Below, piece by piece: positions 47,650 to 58,729 of a stretch of 64,000 nucleotides of DNA (position 1 is the stretch's first letter; each line of letters starts with the position of its first letter). The position numbers and the translations under genes are program-made. The notes beneath the pieces are model-generated. The model did no database searches, was not told where the DNA came from, and saw only the letters and a list, made by a program, of their open reading frames with translations. This DNA comes from Imbricaverruca yamaguchii (Eukaryota > Arthropoda > Thecostraca > Neoverrucidae), in NCBI GenBank assembly GCA_034440575.1, contig JAOTOL010001571.1, positions 124,001 to 188,000 on the forward strand. Reading direction: 5' to 3'.

Positions 47650-49905
47650 ATACAAGCCACAGCAACTTTAGAATCGTATGGTGTAATGTAAAATAAATTA
47701 ATAAAGGTTTGTTTATTATAATTCGCTGCTTACTCCGATTTGTCAAGTCCTGTGTACCAGACATGGAGAAGGGAAACAAGGGCCAAAATACCCGTCACCT
47801 AAACACTAGCGGGCCTGAAGCATTTGCCCACATATAGCAATAGCTTTGGTGCAAAGCTGTGACTATCTGAGCTCGTAAGATTAAATTCACTAAGACACGC
47901 ATGCTTATTAGTTTCATTAATGTTACGGCCAACTCTACCGCCTTCAAAGTACTCTATCGAAACATTGTCGGGCATGCATTGGAAATTACACACTGCTAAA
48001 GCCTCATGAGGAAGTTTCACCTCGGATAATTCCCGTAGCATTTTGAGTTGAGTACACAGTAAGATAAAATAAAACAAACGCCAAAAGCAACACTCTAAGC
48101 AAACGGTAGCTATTCGCCGTGTCTACAGAGCAAAGGTGTAAAATTGCAGAGCAAATGAATAATAGGTATTTATCGACATACAGATCAAGTGTGACGCACG
48201 AAGTTATCTGCTTCTTATTTCTGAGGAAAGTAAACTTTTGTGTAAACCTTCTAATATCTGAAATATTCTGAAATTTCTGAAAATTATTCGGGGGCATGAA
48301 GGCAATGGGTGGGCCCAGATGGATTTGAGGTGGCACTCCATAGGACCCCATGTTAAAAGTTCAAATTATTGGAGAGAAGCAAAGCCAACATTGCGGAGAA
48401 CTTGTCCCCTCAAGAGTGCATAAAACAACACCTCTGACTGCATTCCCCAAACGTAGTGGGATTGCCTACCCTGATTTGTGCTGTGCTGTTCTTGCACATG
48501 TTCGCATGGTCCACCGTGACGTAGATGCTTAGTTCAGCGCCCGCCGGGTGTTGTGCACGCCAACTGCAATGTGGCGTGCAGGTCGAAGTGTGCCCCCTTC
48601 GTGAGGACATAGTTGACGCACTACATTTGTGGTTTTCCGAGTGCAAGTCGACTACACAGATCGTTCCTGATGAATACATTTGCTGTGTTGTAATTTTGTC
48701 GTGTGACGCAACTGCACTGAACAGTGACTGATTCACTCAAGCTTCCACTTGAACGCGCGACCAGCCACGTGCACACTTGGCTTCAATCCAATACGAAATT
48801 ATTGGAAAATGGAATAGCACGTAACATCCAGTTGATAGTGATGGCTCAGTAAGTTATTGGGTGCACAGTCCGCGACAGTCAAGCCCGCGATGGACGCTAT
48901 GTAGCTGCGCCGCACTAGAGATTAACGTGACGACATAGCAACAGTTCATCAACGTCCATGCCACCCACGCCAGGTAAGTTTATCAGACGTCGCTTGGGCA
49001 GCTACCATGTTGTTTGGGCCACCGGTGCTTCTCTGTATACTATTGGTCGTGTTCGATGATTGCTAAATCACTTCTACAACTTACTTCATCACTGTAATCA
49101 ATTGCAAATCAGGCACCTTCAATAGGCCTTTTTACAACGGAGTAAACACACCTTGGAAAATTAGAGGTTCGCTCAAGCATAGCGGCAGATGGGCACAACT
49201 TGCTCAGTTCGTAATTCAGCAACTACATGCAGTGCTTTTGCACTTGTTTTAATACTTCATACATTAGGGCATTACTTCACGACCAAATATAATATACAAA
49301 AGTAAAATGTTGCCATAAATTTTTGCAGAACTGTTTCACGTGTGATGTAGCTTTGCTCGACGATCCGTACACCTGAATCCATGGATGTGGAAAGGCAACT
49401 AAACTTTGGTCTACATTGTGAAATGTTTTGTTGAGCGGGCGAGAGTGGGCGGGAGAGAAGGCGCTCCTAAAAATACATCTGCTGTATTGCAGGCAGCGTA
49501 GTACAATAAGTGGCATGCGTTTTGGTACGTTTCGTGGTGTCGAAACTATCTGCAGTGCATGAGTTCGGCTCATTCCCAACCAGTGTAGGAGGGTTAATCT
49601 TGTGAACCATGATTCTGACATAGCATTTGCAGCACGGCTCAGTGGTTGGGAGAGGAGAGCGCACCGATGTTTTCCGCCTCATATCCTTACGACCAACGGA
49701 CGATTCCGTTTATTTAGACGGCAATCGAAAGATTAGACGGATTTATTTCGGATGAATTATTTTGCTGACCCAGTGGTTACCCAGAGCGTTACAAACTGCT
49801 AAAATGACAGTATTTCGCCCTGGGGATCGCACGTTGCCACCCTGCAATGGAACATTGTGGACAATGAAAACGTTCAAGGAACATTTGAATATTTACGTTT
49901 GACCC
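47650..49905. other. Unassigned sequence
   Basis: A strong donor (CGCCAG|GTAAGT at about 48974) follows a short ATG-led stretch (MPPTP). No downstream exon can be tied to it. Confidence 0.35.
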
Positions 49906-49909
49906 TCAG

Positions 49910-50011
49910 AGACACTACGTGAAGCTTTTCCACTCCTTGGATGTCCACCCCATTCATGGCCTGCTAGTATATTCAGGTATAGAAAATTCCCAAGCATATA
50001 CTAATATTTGG
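49910..50011 (+). CDS. Candidate internal exon, 34 codons
   Basis: Exactly 102 bp between TTTACGTTTGACCCTCAG and GG|GTAAGT, open in phase 0 at both ends (RHYVKLFHSLDVHPIHGLLV, then YSGIENSQAYTNIW). The splice sites are close to consensus and the amino-acid mix is normal. It cannot be assigned to a family. Phase would allow joining to the exon at 45857-45957, which is speculation. Confidence 0.35.
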
Positions 50012-50014
50012 GTA

Positions 50015-51015
50015 AGTTTTGTTTTCAAGATTCCTGTGAGAATATGGTTGAGAAAATGCATTAAATTGTTTGCTGATTCAGATCGGCAATTATACTTCTT
50101 CCTCTCAGATGATGACATTACTTGACCCGAAGCTAAAAAGGGGTTACATGGGCAATTGTAGGTGCACGGTGCATGTATTCAACCACAGCTGAGCTTTTAT
50201 ATCACCATAATGCACTGGATTACGAAAGAAATATGAGTTCCCGAAAACACTTAAATGGCTTTACGTGACATGACCAGTGATCTCACCAGCGGGCCTCCAG
50301 AGTGCAAAATATTTTGTGTTGATTAAAATAAATAGGACAATCGAATGCTGCTGGACCTGGCGTAATCCCTTTATTGGTTGCGAAGACACAAGGGAGATCT
50401 CCCCCTGCCCTCTCCCGCAGTGGATGTGAAAATATCCTTGTGACTGCTAGGTAAAGCTCGAACAAAAGAGAACGTAACGGTTCTTGTCGGAATTTTATGG
50501 GTACATGAGTGTAGTTTACAAACAATGCATGACTGGGATGGCTCGACTATTCGAAAGTATGGGTGCGATATATATCGACGGGACCTGTAAGATCGCACTA
50601 ACCGCAAACACGGAAGATTCGTCTTGATCGTATACAAGGCGCGTTACTTGACCACGGCAGATACCGAGCGCGTAAAATATTTATGCTATTCTGGCATCAA
50701 AAAGCCCATTACTAACATCAAGATCCCGTTCCTTACTTCGCAATTCCCAGCACGCCTCTTCTTGCGCATACGATGATCTGGGTTTGTTGATTAAACGCCG
50801 TCTACACCACCACCTCACTAATTTCAACAGTTCAACGAAGAAACCGTCGTGTCGTATCTGGCGGACACCTCCCGCACAGCCTATTTTCCTGTTTGGATCG
50901 TCCGCCACAGTCGAGGAAGACGGCCCCTCCAGGCTTTGGACGGACTCTACTGGCGTACTCTATGCAATCAGAAGTCGAACGAACTGCCCGGATATGACGA
51001 GCGATGATTGTTAGT
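50015..51015. other. Unassigned sequence
   Basis: No gene or repeat recognised; open frames are short and without motif. Confidence 0.35.
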
Positions 51016-51019
51016 TTCA

Positions 51020-51247
51020 AGTCCTTAAAGGCAGATCCATCGTGTGTACAATTCAACGTCAGCACTATCGTGTTGTATGCGGCGGACGCGTTCAGCACCG
51101 CCTCAAGTTTCACGTGCAAGTCAAGTCAGTCGAGGAAAATACATCGTGTGCTCCCTGATGAGCTACATATTTACCAAGTTCTATATTTATTAGGAGCCAA
51201 GTGTTTTGCGACACGTCGCTCATCTTGTATCGCAAGGTGTATAACTA
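51020..51247. repeat. Diverged direct duplicate A1
   Basis: This segment matches 52388-52615 (A2) over about 230 bp with indels, sharing AAAGGCAGAT, CATCGTGTG, ACAATTCAACG, GCGGACGCGTTCA, TATTTACCAA, AGGAGCCA and GTTTTGCGAC. A1 runs on without interruption into CTAAATATAC, whereas A2 is followed by the tRNA and LINE before the same CTAAATATAC. Confidence 0.85.
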
Positions 51248-51313
51248 AATATACCTTGCGATACTAAATATACCATTTTGTATCGCAAGGTATATACATT
51301 TTCTATCGCAAGG
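51228..51313. repeat. Four TATCGCAAGG motifs, one inverted
   Basis: TATCGCAAGG occurs at 51228, 51281 and 51304, and as CCTTGCGATA within 51251-51263. The first two form a 13-bp-arm inverted pair. Confidence 0.9.
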
Positions 51314-51319
51314 ACAGCT

Positions 51320-51690
51320 GAAGATCAATCGACTTAAAACCCCCTTCATTGGAATGTAGAAAGCGAATAAATATTGTTTGCAATTTTCAGGCGGCCATAT
51401 AAACAGAAGAACAGAAGAATTAACTCAGACATACATGACACCCTTGTGCCAATAATTGTGCGTCCGACCGGTTATTGACAGTCCTGCAACCAAACGTAGT
51501 ACAAAACTTCGAGCTAAAAAGATGTTTTGCATATTTTTCCTGATGCGTCCACCGTTTTGGAATAGAAGAATTCCCTCATCTGAAACACGCCGCTGGTTAC
51601 AAAGTGTTATCGAGAAGTTGGGGTAGGCGGGGGCAATGGCCCTCCAACCTGGCAGTTTGGGATCAGGTGCCCCCGCTGCCAACTGTTACA
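51320..51690. other. Spacer between duplicate A1 and the inverted arm
   Basis: Nothing recognised. Confidence 0.35.
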
Positions 51691-52395
51691 ACGACCATGT
51701 TAACGGTCATTTGCGTGCTTACGATTCCTCTGTACGGTGTACATGCGTCTGGATCGTTATAGTTATTAACGCTTTAACTGCTGTACTTTGCTGTCATTAC
51801 TGCGCCAGTACCTCCGCTAGCATTACCACGACAATTTCCAATAGTGAAAACACCCAGTCCAAAAAAAGAATCGTTGAACCGTCTCTGACTGCCAGTCAAG
51901 TCATAGTATGGCACACTTCCTGTCCTCGCCAGTAATCGAATGACCAATGAGATGTTGCTCTGGCAACCGATTGTACATACCAACTGTCGGTCCCGCTGCC
52001 GCGCCAACTTCAGTGTCCTTGGCCATGACTGTCACTGTCCCTTGTTTCCGACCTGTCGTCATGCAGTGACACGCTCGGAGCTCGATCCAGACTGTATTTT
52101 GGGCGTTGTTTCCCCAACCTGACCGCCAAGTCCCGCCCGAGGGCAGGCCCGACAGGTCACACTCACGGGCGGCGTCAGGTTCAGACAGCGCATACATGGT
52201 GTAGCACACGCCCCAGGCTATCACAAACATCTAGGGCATCTTATTATACCATTAAGATTAGTGACTGTGGAAAATAATGCACATTCGACGAAAATATTAC
52301 CAAGTTTAACAAATGACATTGTCTGCTATTCCGAGTCCGAAATCCTGTTCACCAGCAGTGGTCAAGTATTTGTGGCCGGAAACACGTCACAGTCT
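51691..52395. repeat. Left arm of a large inverted duplication
   Basis: It matches the reverse complement of 54565-55250 with scattered substitutions and indels, from GACCATG at the outer end through CTGGATCG, CAGTACCTCCGCT, GTCGGTCCCGC, CTCGATCCAGACTGTATTTT and CCGCCAAGTCCCGCCCGAGG to the CTTATTATACCATTAAG and ATTGTCTG segments. The spacer holds A2, the tRNA and the LINE. Confidence 0.9.
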
Positions 52396-52615
52396 TTAAA
52401 GGCAGATGCATCGTGTGGACAATTCAACGCCAGCACCATTGTGTTGTATGTGGCGGACGCGTTCAACATCGCCTCAAGTCTCACTTGCCAACGTCAATCA
52501 ATGCAAATGCATTGTGTCTTCTGAAAGTTACCTATTTACCAATTGCTATATATATATATATATCAGGAGCCATGAGTTTTGCGACGCACCATTCATTTTG
52601 TACCGCCATGCGTGA
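52388..52615. repeat. Diverged direct duplicate A2
   Basis: Partner of 51020-51247. It contains a short TATATA expansion (52544-52562) where A1 has CTATATTTAT. Its right end abuts the tRNA-LINE unit. Confidence 0.85.
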
Positions 52616-52626
52616 TGGGGATACCC

Positions 52627-52699
52627 GCCTCCGTAGCGCAGTAGGCAGCGCGTCAGTCTCATAATCTGAAGGTCGTGAGTTCGATCCTCACCGGGGGCA
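52627..52699 (+). tRNA. trnM(cau): tRNA-Met (CAT), elongator type
   Basis: Seventy-three bases fold as a full cloverleaf: acceptor GCCTCCG with CGGGGGC (one G-T pair), discriminator A, anticodon loop CTCATAA with CAT at 52660-52662, and T-arm GTGAG/CTCAC around TTCGATC. The D-arm GCGCAGTAGGCAGCGC and CTCATAATCTGA are those of metazoan elongator tRNA-Met. A and B boxes are intact. No CCA is encoded. A TTTT run at 52704-52707 would stop RNA polymerase III. Five bases later LINE sequence begins. The gene could still be transcribed, but it may be a retroposed copy rather than a resident tRNA gene. Confidence 0.9.
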
Positions 52700-52703
52700 C
52701 GGC

Positions 52704-52707
52704 TTTT
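52704..52707 (+). terminator. RNA polymerase III T-run
   Basis: TTTT five bases after the tRNA discriminator base, the minimal Pol III termination signal. Confidence 0.6.
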
Positions 52708-52711
52708 GGTT

Positions 52712-54330
52712 GAGGAGCTGAGCAAGCAGTTTAAATCAGTGTTTACATTGGAAGACATGACCAATCTGCCGACCGTACACCATAGATCAGTGACATATGA
52801 TGTGATAAATGATGTTGATTTCATTGATAGTGATGTTGTTTACAATCATATGAGGAAATTAAAGCCAAACAAGGCAGCAGGAGCTGATGAAATTTATGCT
52901 AGGGTGTTGCGGGAAACTGAAAAGGAACTGGCATTTCCACTTAGTATAATATTTTGTAGATCAGTTTCACAAAGTGAAATTCCAACCGATTGGAAAAGGG
53001 CAAATGTAATTCCTATTTTCAAGAAAGGAGAAAGAGGGAAAGTTGAAAACTATAGGCCAGTAAGTCTCACATCCCTAGTCTGCAAGGTACTCGAATCAAT
53101 TATCAAGGATAGAATAGGTAGTTATCTGGAAGGTAGCAGATTGATTCAAGATACTCAACATGGGTTTAGAAAAGGACGATCGTGTCTCACAAATCTCTTG
53201 GACTTTTTTAACTTCGCCACGGAATAATTTGATCCGGGAAATCAGGTTGATGTAGCATATCTTGACTTTAGTAAGGCCTTTGACAAGGTACCCCATAAAC
53301 GGTTAATGATATAGCTTCAGTCCCATGGTATTGCAGGTAGCATCTTAAAATGGATAGAGTTGTGGCTTTCAGATAGACAGCAAAGAGTGATGCTAAATGG
53401 TACACAAAGTCATGGCAAAATGTTCTTAGTGGAGTCCCCCAGGGGTCAGTACTGGGGCCACTACTGTTCATTATATTTGTAAATAACATTGAAAGTGGCC
53501 TAAGCAGTAAAGTTTTGAAATTTGCGGATGATTTGAAGGTCTTTAGGGCAATAACAGGTCAAGATGAGCATATCTCGCTGCAAAAAGACTTAGACGAACT
53601 TGTGAAGTGGTCCGAAGAATGGCAAATGAAATTTAGTTTTGATAAGTGCAAAATCATGCATGTAGGTAAGCAGCATATGAAGGCTCCATACTTGATGGGT
53701 GGCCAAGTGCTATCAGTGACTCAACAGGAGAAGGATTTAGGTGTTATTCTAAACACAAAATTGGGGGCATCAGAACAGACCAAGGAAGCCAGGAAGAAGG
53801 CACTGAGAATGCTCGGGGCAATAAATAGGAATGTATCATACAGAAGTGAGGAAGTGATCAGGAAGCTTTACTGTGCATATGTCAGGCCACATTTGGAATA
53901 TTGCATCCAAGCTTGGTCTCCTAGCCATGAAAAAGATTGTTGGCTTTTAGAGAGAGTACAAAAGAGGACTACAAAAATGGTTAATGGCATAAGCAACCTG
54001 GCATATGAGGACAGATTGAAGAAATTGAATATGTTTTCACTTAGATATAGAAGGCTGAGAGGAGATCTCATCGATGTCTTTAAATTTGTCCATGGTCTGG
54101 AGAGGGGATATTTTGGGGAAATGTTTGAATTGAACAGAAATGATGCAATTAGAGGTCATAAATTCAAAATTAAAGTTAACCACAGCAGAACAAGGTTAAG
54201 GCAGACTTTCTTCACCAACAGGGTAGTGGAACACTGGAACTAGCTGCCAGAAAACATTGTCAGTAGCAGCACATTGAACATCTTTAAAAACAACATAGAC
54301 AATCATTATAAGAATAGAGGGCTTGCTTTA
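52712..54330 (+). pseudogene. LINE ORF2, reverse transcriptase and C-terminal part
   Basis: The frame reads LKPNKAAGADEIYARVL, IPTDWKRANVIPIFKKG and NYRPVSLTSLV, then TAA at 53225, the DFSKAFDKVPH motif, TAG at 53312, a frameshift near 53405 before the SGVPQGS block, then an open run from about 53480 to 54240 with FADDLKVF (the FADD form of the catalytic motif), HVGKQHM, LNTKLGASEQ, VRPHLEYCIQAW and LERVQKR, and TAG at 54241 inside WN-LPENIV. The endonuclease is absent. It would have encoded the enzyme that copies LINE RNA at a nicked target. Two stops, a frameshift and the 5' truncation make it inactive. Confidence 0.9.
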
Positions 54331-54446
54331 CAGTATTACAGGGAGGGCGGATTGACAGATTTGGTGGGCAACTGGTTCAGTGTACAGAGTGCAACCAAGA
54401 AGTGGCTCATAGTTGCACTAATCTTTCATGTCTTTATGTCTTTATA
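52712..54446 (+). mobile_element. 5'-truncated CR1/jockey-like LINE, copy 2
   Basis: Homology to the LINE at 18.6-20.6 kb starts exactly at GAGGAGCTGAGCAAGC (52712); upstream of it the other copy continues with LINE sequence while this one has the tRNA. The 3' end carries two 8-bp repeats, ATGTCTTT at 54428 and 54436, the kind of short tandem tail typical of CR1-clade elements. No target duplication was seen. It has little decay compared with copy 1. Confidence 0.92.
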
Positions 54447-54564
54447 TAGCTAAATATACTACGCCATACGATACACATACAGATACAGAAACATACGATA
54501 TACAGATACGTACGATATATTTAAAGTGTGTATGCCGGTTAGGAAAAACTATACATTGTCACAT

Positions 54565-55250
54565 AGTGATGTGTTTTCCTGTCCCAAATGCAGCTTAGCT
54601 TGAACAATGCTGGGAACAGGATTTCCTACCCGGAATAACAGACAATGCAATTTGCTAAACTTGTCATTATTTTCGTCGAACTTTCATTATTTTCCTCAAA
54701 GTCACTAATCTTACGCACTAATGAATGGTATAATAAGATACGCTAGCTGTAATAAAATCTAAACCTGACGCCGTCCTCGAGTGTGACCGGTCGGGCTTGC
54801 CCTCGGGCGGGACTTGGCGGTCAGGTTGGGGAAACAACGCCCAAAATACAGTCTGGATCGAGCTCTGAGCGTGTCACTGCCTGGCGACAGGTCGGAAACA
54901 AGGGACAGTGACAGTCATGGCTAAGGACACTGAATTTGGCGCGGCGGCGGGACCGACAGTTGGTATGTACAGTCGGTTGCTAGAGCAGCATTTCTTTCGC
55001 CGTTCGATTCATGGCCAGGTCAGGAAGTGTGCAATGATATGACTTAACTGGCCGTCAGAGGCAGTTCAACAAGTCTGTACTTTTTACTGGGTGTATCTGC
55101 CATTGGAAATTGCCATGGTAACGCAAGCGGAGGTACTGGCCCAGTAATGACAGCAAAACACAGCAGTTAAAGCGTTAATAACTACAACGATCCAGACGCA
55201 TGTACACTGTACAGAGGAAACGTAAGCATAGAAGTGACCGTTGGCATGGT
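54565..55250. repeat. Right arm of a large inverted duplication
   Basis: Reverse-complement partner of 51691-52395. Similarity begins loosely around GTGATGTGTTTTCC, becomes strong from AACAGGATTTC and ends at GACCGTTGGCATGGTC. Outside this the flanks differ. Confidence 0.9.
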
Positions 55251-55254
55251 CTTA

Positions 55255-56200
55255 CGGTGTGCTAGAACTTCCTCTCTATCTTCCGATCACACAAGACACA
55301 AGAGTGCCCAAGATGGAATGGAGCCCAAGGGTTCCACGATAGGAGTACGAATGCAAATGGTACCGTCTATTTTGCGACAAACGACTGCGAATGCAAGCAT
55401 TGCCACGAGACAGTATTGCTAGACGATGAGACTGCGACTGCACTAACTGCGTCGCGACACAACAGCCACAGCAGGAACATCACGACCGGATTTGCTGGTA
55501 CACCGTATAACTACGGATGCAATTACTGCAACGAGGCATTACTTCTGCCGGACAACACTGCGATTGGAACAACAACGAGGCGGCATTATTGCCACAGGAA
55601 TAAAAATCGGCAGACTTTATTGCGACGCGACACAACGGCAAATGCAGGTACGACGACGCGATATCACTTTGACACGCCATTTCTGCGACTTCCTGTTGTT
55701 CACTATTACTGCTGCTGTAATACGTTCCACGAAATATGCCGCAAAACGCTTTTCTGCGATCGCATAAATATGTTTCGTGACGTCAGCATGAAAGCGATGT
55801 TTGTTCGGAACGGTAGCCGTGTGAGTCGTGGTCATAAACCATTTATCCCCGTGGTGCGGCAGAATTCCCTACACCTTGGGATACGAAGGGGACGGTTAGC
55901 TTGACCTTCCAACTTTTGTTGCAACTTTGATTAAGATGTGGTAAATGGGGCGATGCAGGTCCATCATTTAACTTTCAGGGTCAGGGTTTTCGAAATTATG
56001 CGTGGCTCGTTGTAGTCATCGCTGTAATGCTTACTCGAGGAACTTGAGTAAATGGTCTTACTCAATGGTTACTCAAATGGTCACCTGCAGGTCGGTCCGG
56101 TCCGTCCCCATTCAGTCTGTGCTCCGGACGATCCGGCCAGCCAGATCACCAATCACGTCTTACTGACAGTCAAGCTGTGCACCGACTCGCACGGTGCCAC
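55255..56200. other. Unassigned, CpG- and triplet-rich sequence
   Basis: A loose recurrence of ACTGCGA, ATTGC and GCGACAC words between 55370 and 55770 suggests a very decayed tandem array. The open frame of 162 codons (+, 55416-55904) is Thr/Arg/His-rich, as expected from such words, and has no domain. Confidence 0.4.
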
Positions 56201-56204
56201 CGGT

Positions 56205-56826
56205 GGGCTGTGTCGGGCACTGTCATAGTCTGACACTAATGGCGGTGGCAATCCACACAGCACAGGAGCCACATCGCCAGACAGTCACGCTCGGAGCGGA
56301 GCCGCGCCTCATCTCACTCCCATCTCCTGTGGCTGTGTCAGGCACTGTCATAGTCTGACACTAATGGCGGTGGCAATCCACACAGCACAGGAGCCACACC
56401 GCCAGACAGTCACGCTCGGAGCGAAGCCGCGCCTCATCTCACTCCCATCTCCTGTGGCTGTGTCAGGCACTGTCATAGTCTGACACTAATGGCGGTGGCA
56501 ATCCACACAGCACAGGAGCCACAACGCCAGACAGTCACGCTCGGAGCGAAGCCGCGCCTCATCTCACTCCCATCTCCTGTGGCTGTGTCAGGCACTGTCA
56601 TAGTCTGACACTAATGGCGGTGGCAATCCACACAGCACAGGAGCCACACCGCCAGACAGTCACGCTCGGAGCGGAGCCGCGCCCCATCTCACTCCCATCT
56701 CCTGTGGCTGTGTCAGGCACTGTCATAGTCTGACACTAATGGCGGTGGCAATCCACACAGCACAGGAGCCACACCCCCAGACAGTCACGCTCGAAGCGAA
56801 GCCGCGCCCCATCTCACTCCCATCTC
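56205..56826. repeat. 125-bp satellite, 5 units
   Basis: Five units with exact 125-bp spacing (anchor TGTCATAGTCTGACACTAA at 56221, 56346, 56471, 56596 and 56721), differing at a few bases. Each unit contains self-complementary parts: CTCCTGTGGCTGTGT against ACACAGCACAGGAG, GTGTCAG against CTGACAC, and TGGCGGTGGC against GCCACACCGCCA. Confidence 0.97.
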
Positions 56827-56959
56827 CGGCTGGTATTGACTGTTAACTTTTGATTATGCGTGATGTTATGTTTGGAAACAGACACGGCGGCTCTGCAGTC
56901 GTGATGAGCGGCCGCTGCCTCCTCGTCTCTCCACTCGGTCACAGTCGCGAGACCTGCCA

Positions 56960-58105
56960 CTACCTGCTTCGTCACTGCCTGCTCTGTCACCGGGTGTTCT
57001 GTCACTGCCTGTTCTGCTACTATCTGCTCTGTCACTGCTTGCTCTGCCACTGCTTGCTCTGGTCACAACATCTGCTATGCTGCTGTCTGCTTTGCTACTG
57101 TCTGCTCTGTTGCTATCTGCTCTGCTACAGCCTGTTCTGTCGCTGCCTGTTCTGACACCGCCTGCTCTGCCACTGGATGTTCTGTACCCAGTGGCAGAGC
57201 ACCCAGTGGCAATCCAGTTCTGTTATCTCCTCTGCCACTATTTGGTCTGCTGATGTCTGCTGTGCTATTATCTGATTTGCTACTGTCTGCTCTGTTGCTA
57301 TCTGCTCTGTTACTGCCTGTTATCCCACTGCCTGCTCTGCCACTTCCTGCTTTTACACTGCCTGCCCTGTTACTGTCTGCTCTGATACTGTTTTTTCTAC
57401 CACTGCCTACTCTGCTACTACCTGCTCTCCCATTTCCTCCTCTGCCACTGCATGCCCCACCACCATCTGTCCCGCCACTGTCTGTCCTGCCATTACCTGC
57501 TCTGCTATTGTCCGCTCTGCTCCTGTCTGTTCTTCTACCGCTTCCTTTACCACAACCTCCCCTGCTGGTTGTTCTGCTACTGCCCTCCCTCCCACTGCTT
57601 GCTCTCCTGCTGCATGCTCTGCCAACGCCTGCTCCGTTTTTTCTTCCTTGACGACTGCCTGCTCTGTCACTGCCTGCTCTGCCACTGTGTGCTCTGCCAC
57701 TGCCTGCTCTGCCACTGTGTGCTCTGCCACTGTGTGCTCTGCCACTATGTGCTCTGCCACTGTGTGCTCTGCCACTGTGTGCTCTGCCACTATGTGCTCT
57801 GCCACTGTGTGCTCTGCCACTGTGTGCTCTGCCACTGTGTGCTCTGCCACTGTCTGATCGACCACTGCCTGTTCGACCACTGCCTGCTCTGCCACTGTGT
57901 GCTCTGCCGCTGTGTGCTCTGCCACTGCCTGCTCTGCCACTGTGTGCTCTGCCACTGTGTGCTCTGCCACTGTGTGCTCTGCCACTATGTGCTCTGCCAC
58001 TGTGTGCTCTGCCACTGTGTGCTCTGCCACTGGTGTGCTCTGCCACTGTCTGATCTACCACTGCCTGTTCGACCACTGCCTGCTCTGCCGCTGCTCTACA
58101 ATGCC
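56960..58105. repeat. 15-bp minisatellite, ~75 units
   Basis: The consensus is TGTGTGCTCTGCCAC. The right half (about 57650-58030) is nearly uniform; the left half is diverged (CTGCTCTG, CCTGCTCTG, CTGTCTGCT variants). As 15 is a multiple of 3, pentapeptide-repeat frames open on both strands, up to 359 codons on the minus strand (Ser-Gly-Arg-Ala-His and Ala-Val-Ala-Glu-His types). I do not regard these as genes. Confidence 0.95.
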
Positions 58106-58109
58106 ACTG

Positions 58110-58638
58110 GATGCTCGCCGCATAACAAAATCCCGCAGTCACGATAAAGTCCACAAATGTCCCATGAATTAAGATGACGTTTCCGGAATTAAACTGCGTA
58201 GATCCTTCGGAAAACTGGTCCTACGGCCAGTTCTCCGAAGCCGTTGAGAGATCAGAAGGGTCCCATGTTAGTTAGGTTAAGAAGATAGACGAACTAGATA
58301 TAAGCTTTCGGCATAAAGATGGATGAAAAAAGAGAGCCTGCAGGTGTCATTCATAGACTGCACTGGTTATGCTAAAACTAATAAATAGCCTGGCACATAT
58401 CTGATGTAATGTGTCATTGGTTTTTTCTGGCGTTATAGATGTTCGATCACTTACAGCCTGTGGAATATAGATGCTTGAGAACACGAAGCCTTCGGATGTT
58501 AATGCTTTAATTTCTTACTTGTCCCGCATAGTGTACAGCTGACTAATTCCTTTAGAATTACCCGAAAAACATCTTTTGTACCATGCATAATACCATTGCA
58601 CTGGTAGGTGCAATTTATACCCACCTACAGCTATACGT

Positions 58639-58640
<2 letters not shown>
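58110..58640. other. Unassigned sequence
   Basis: A short hairpin-like TCCGAAG/CTTCGGA context near 58207-58240 (GATCCTTCGG, TTCTCCGAAG). No gene. Confidence 0.35.

Positions 58641-58728
<88 letters not shown>
58641..58728. repeat. (AT)44 microsatellite
   Basis: Uninterrupted AT dinucleotides for 88 bases. Confidence 0.97.
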
Positions 58729-58729
58729 C

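Noticed and set aside
57075..58154. 359-codon minus-strand frame with pentapeptide repeats
   Set aside because: It is the translation of a 15-bp minisatellite, with other frames open on both strands; the residues do not follow the A(D/N)Lxx pentapeptide-repeat family pattern.
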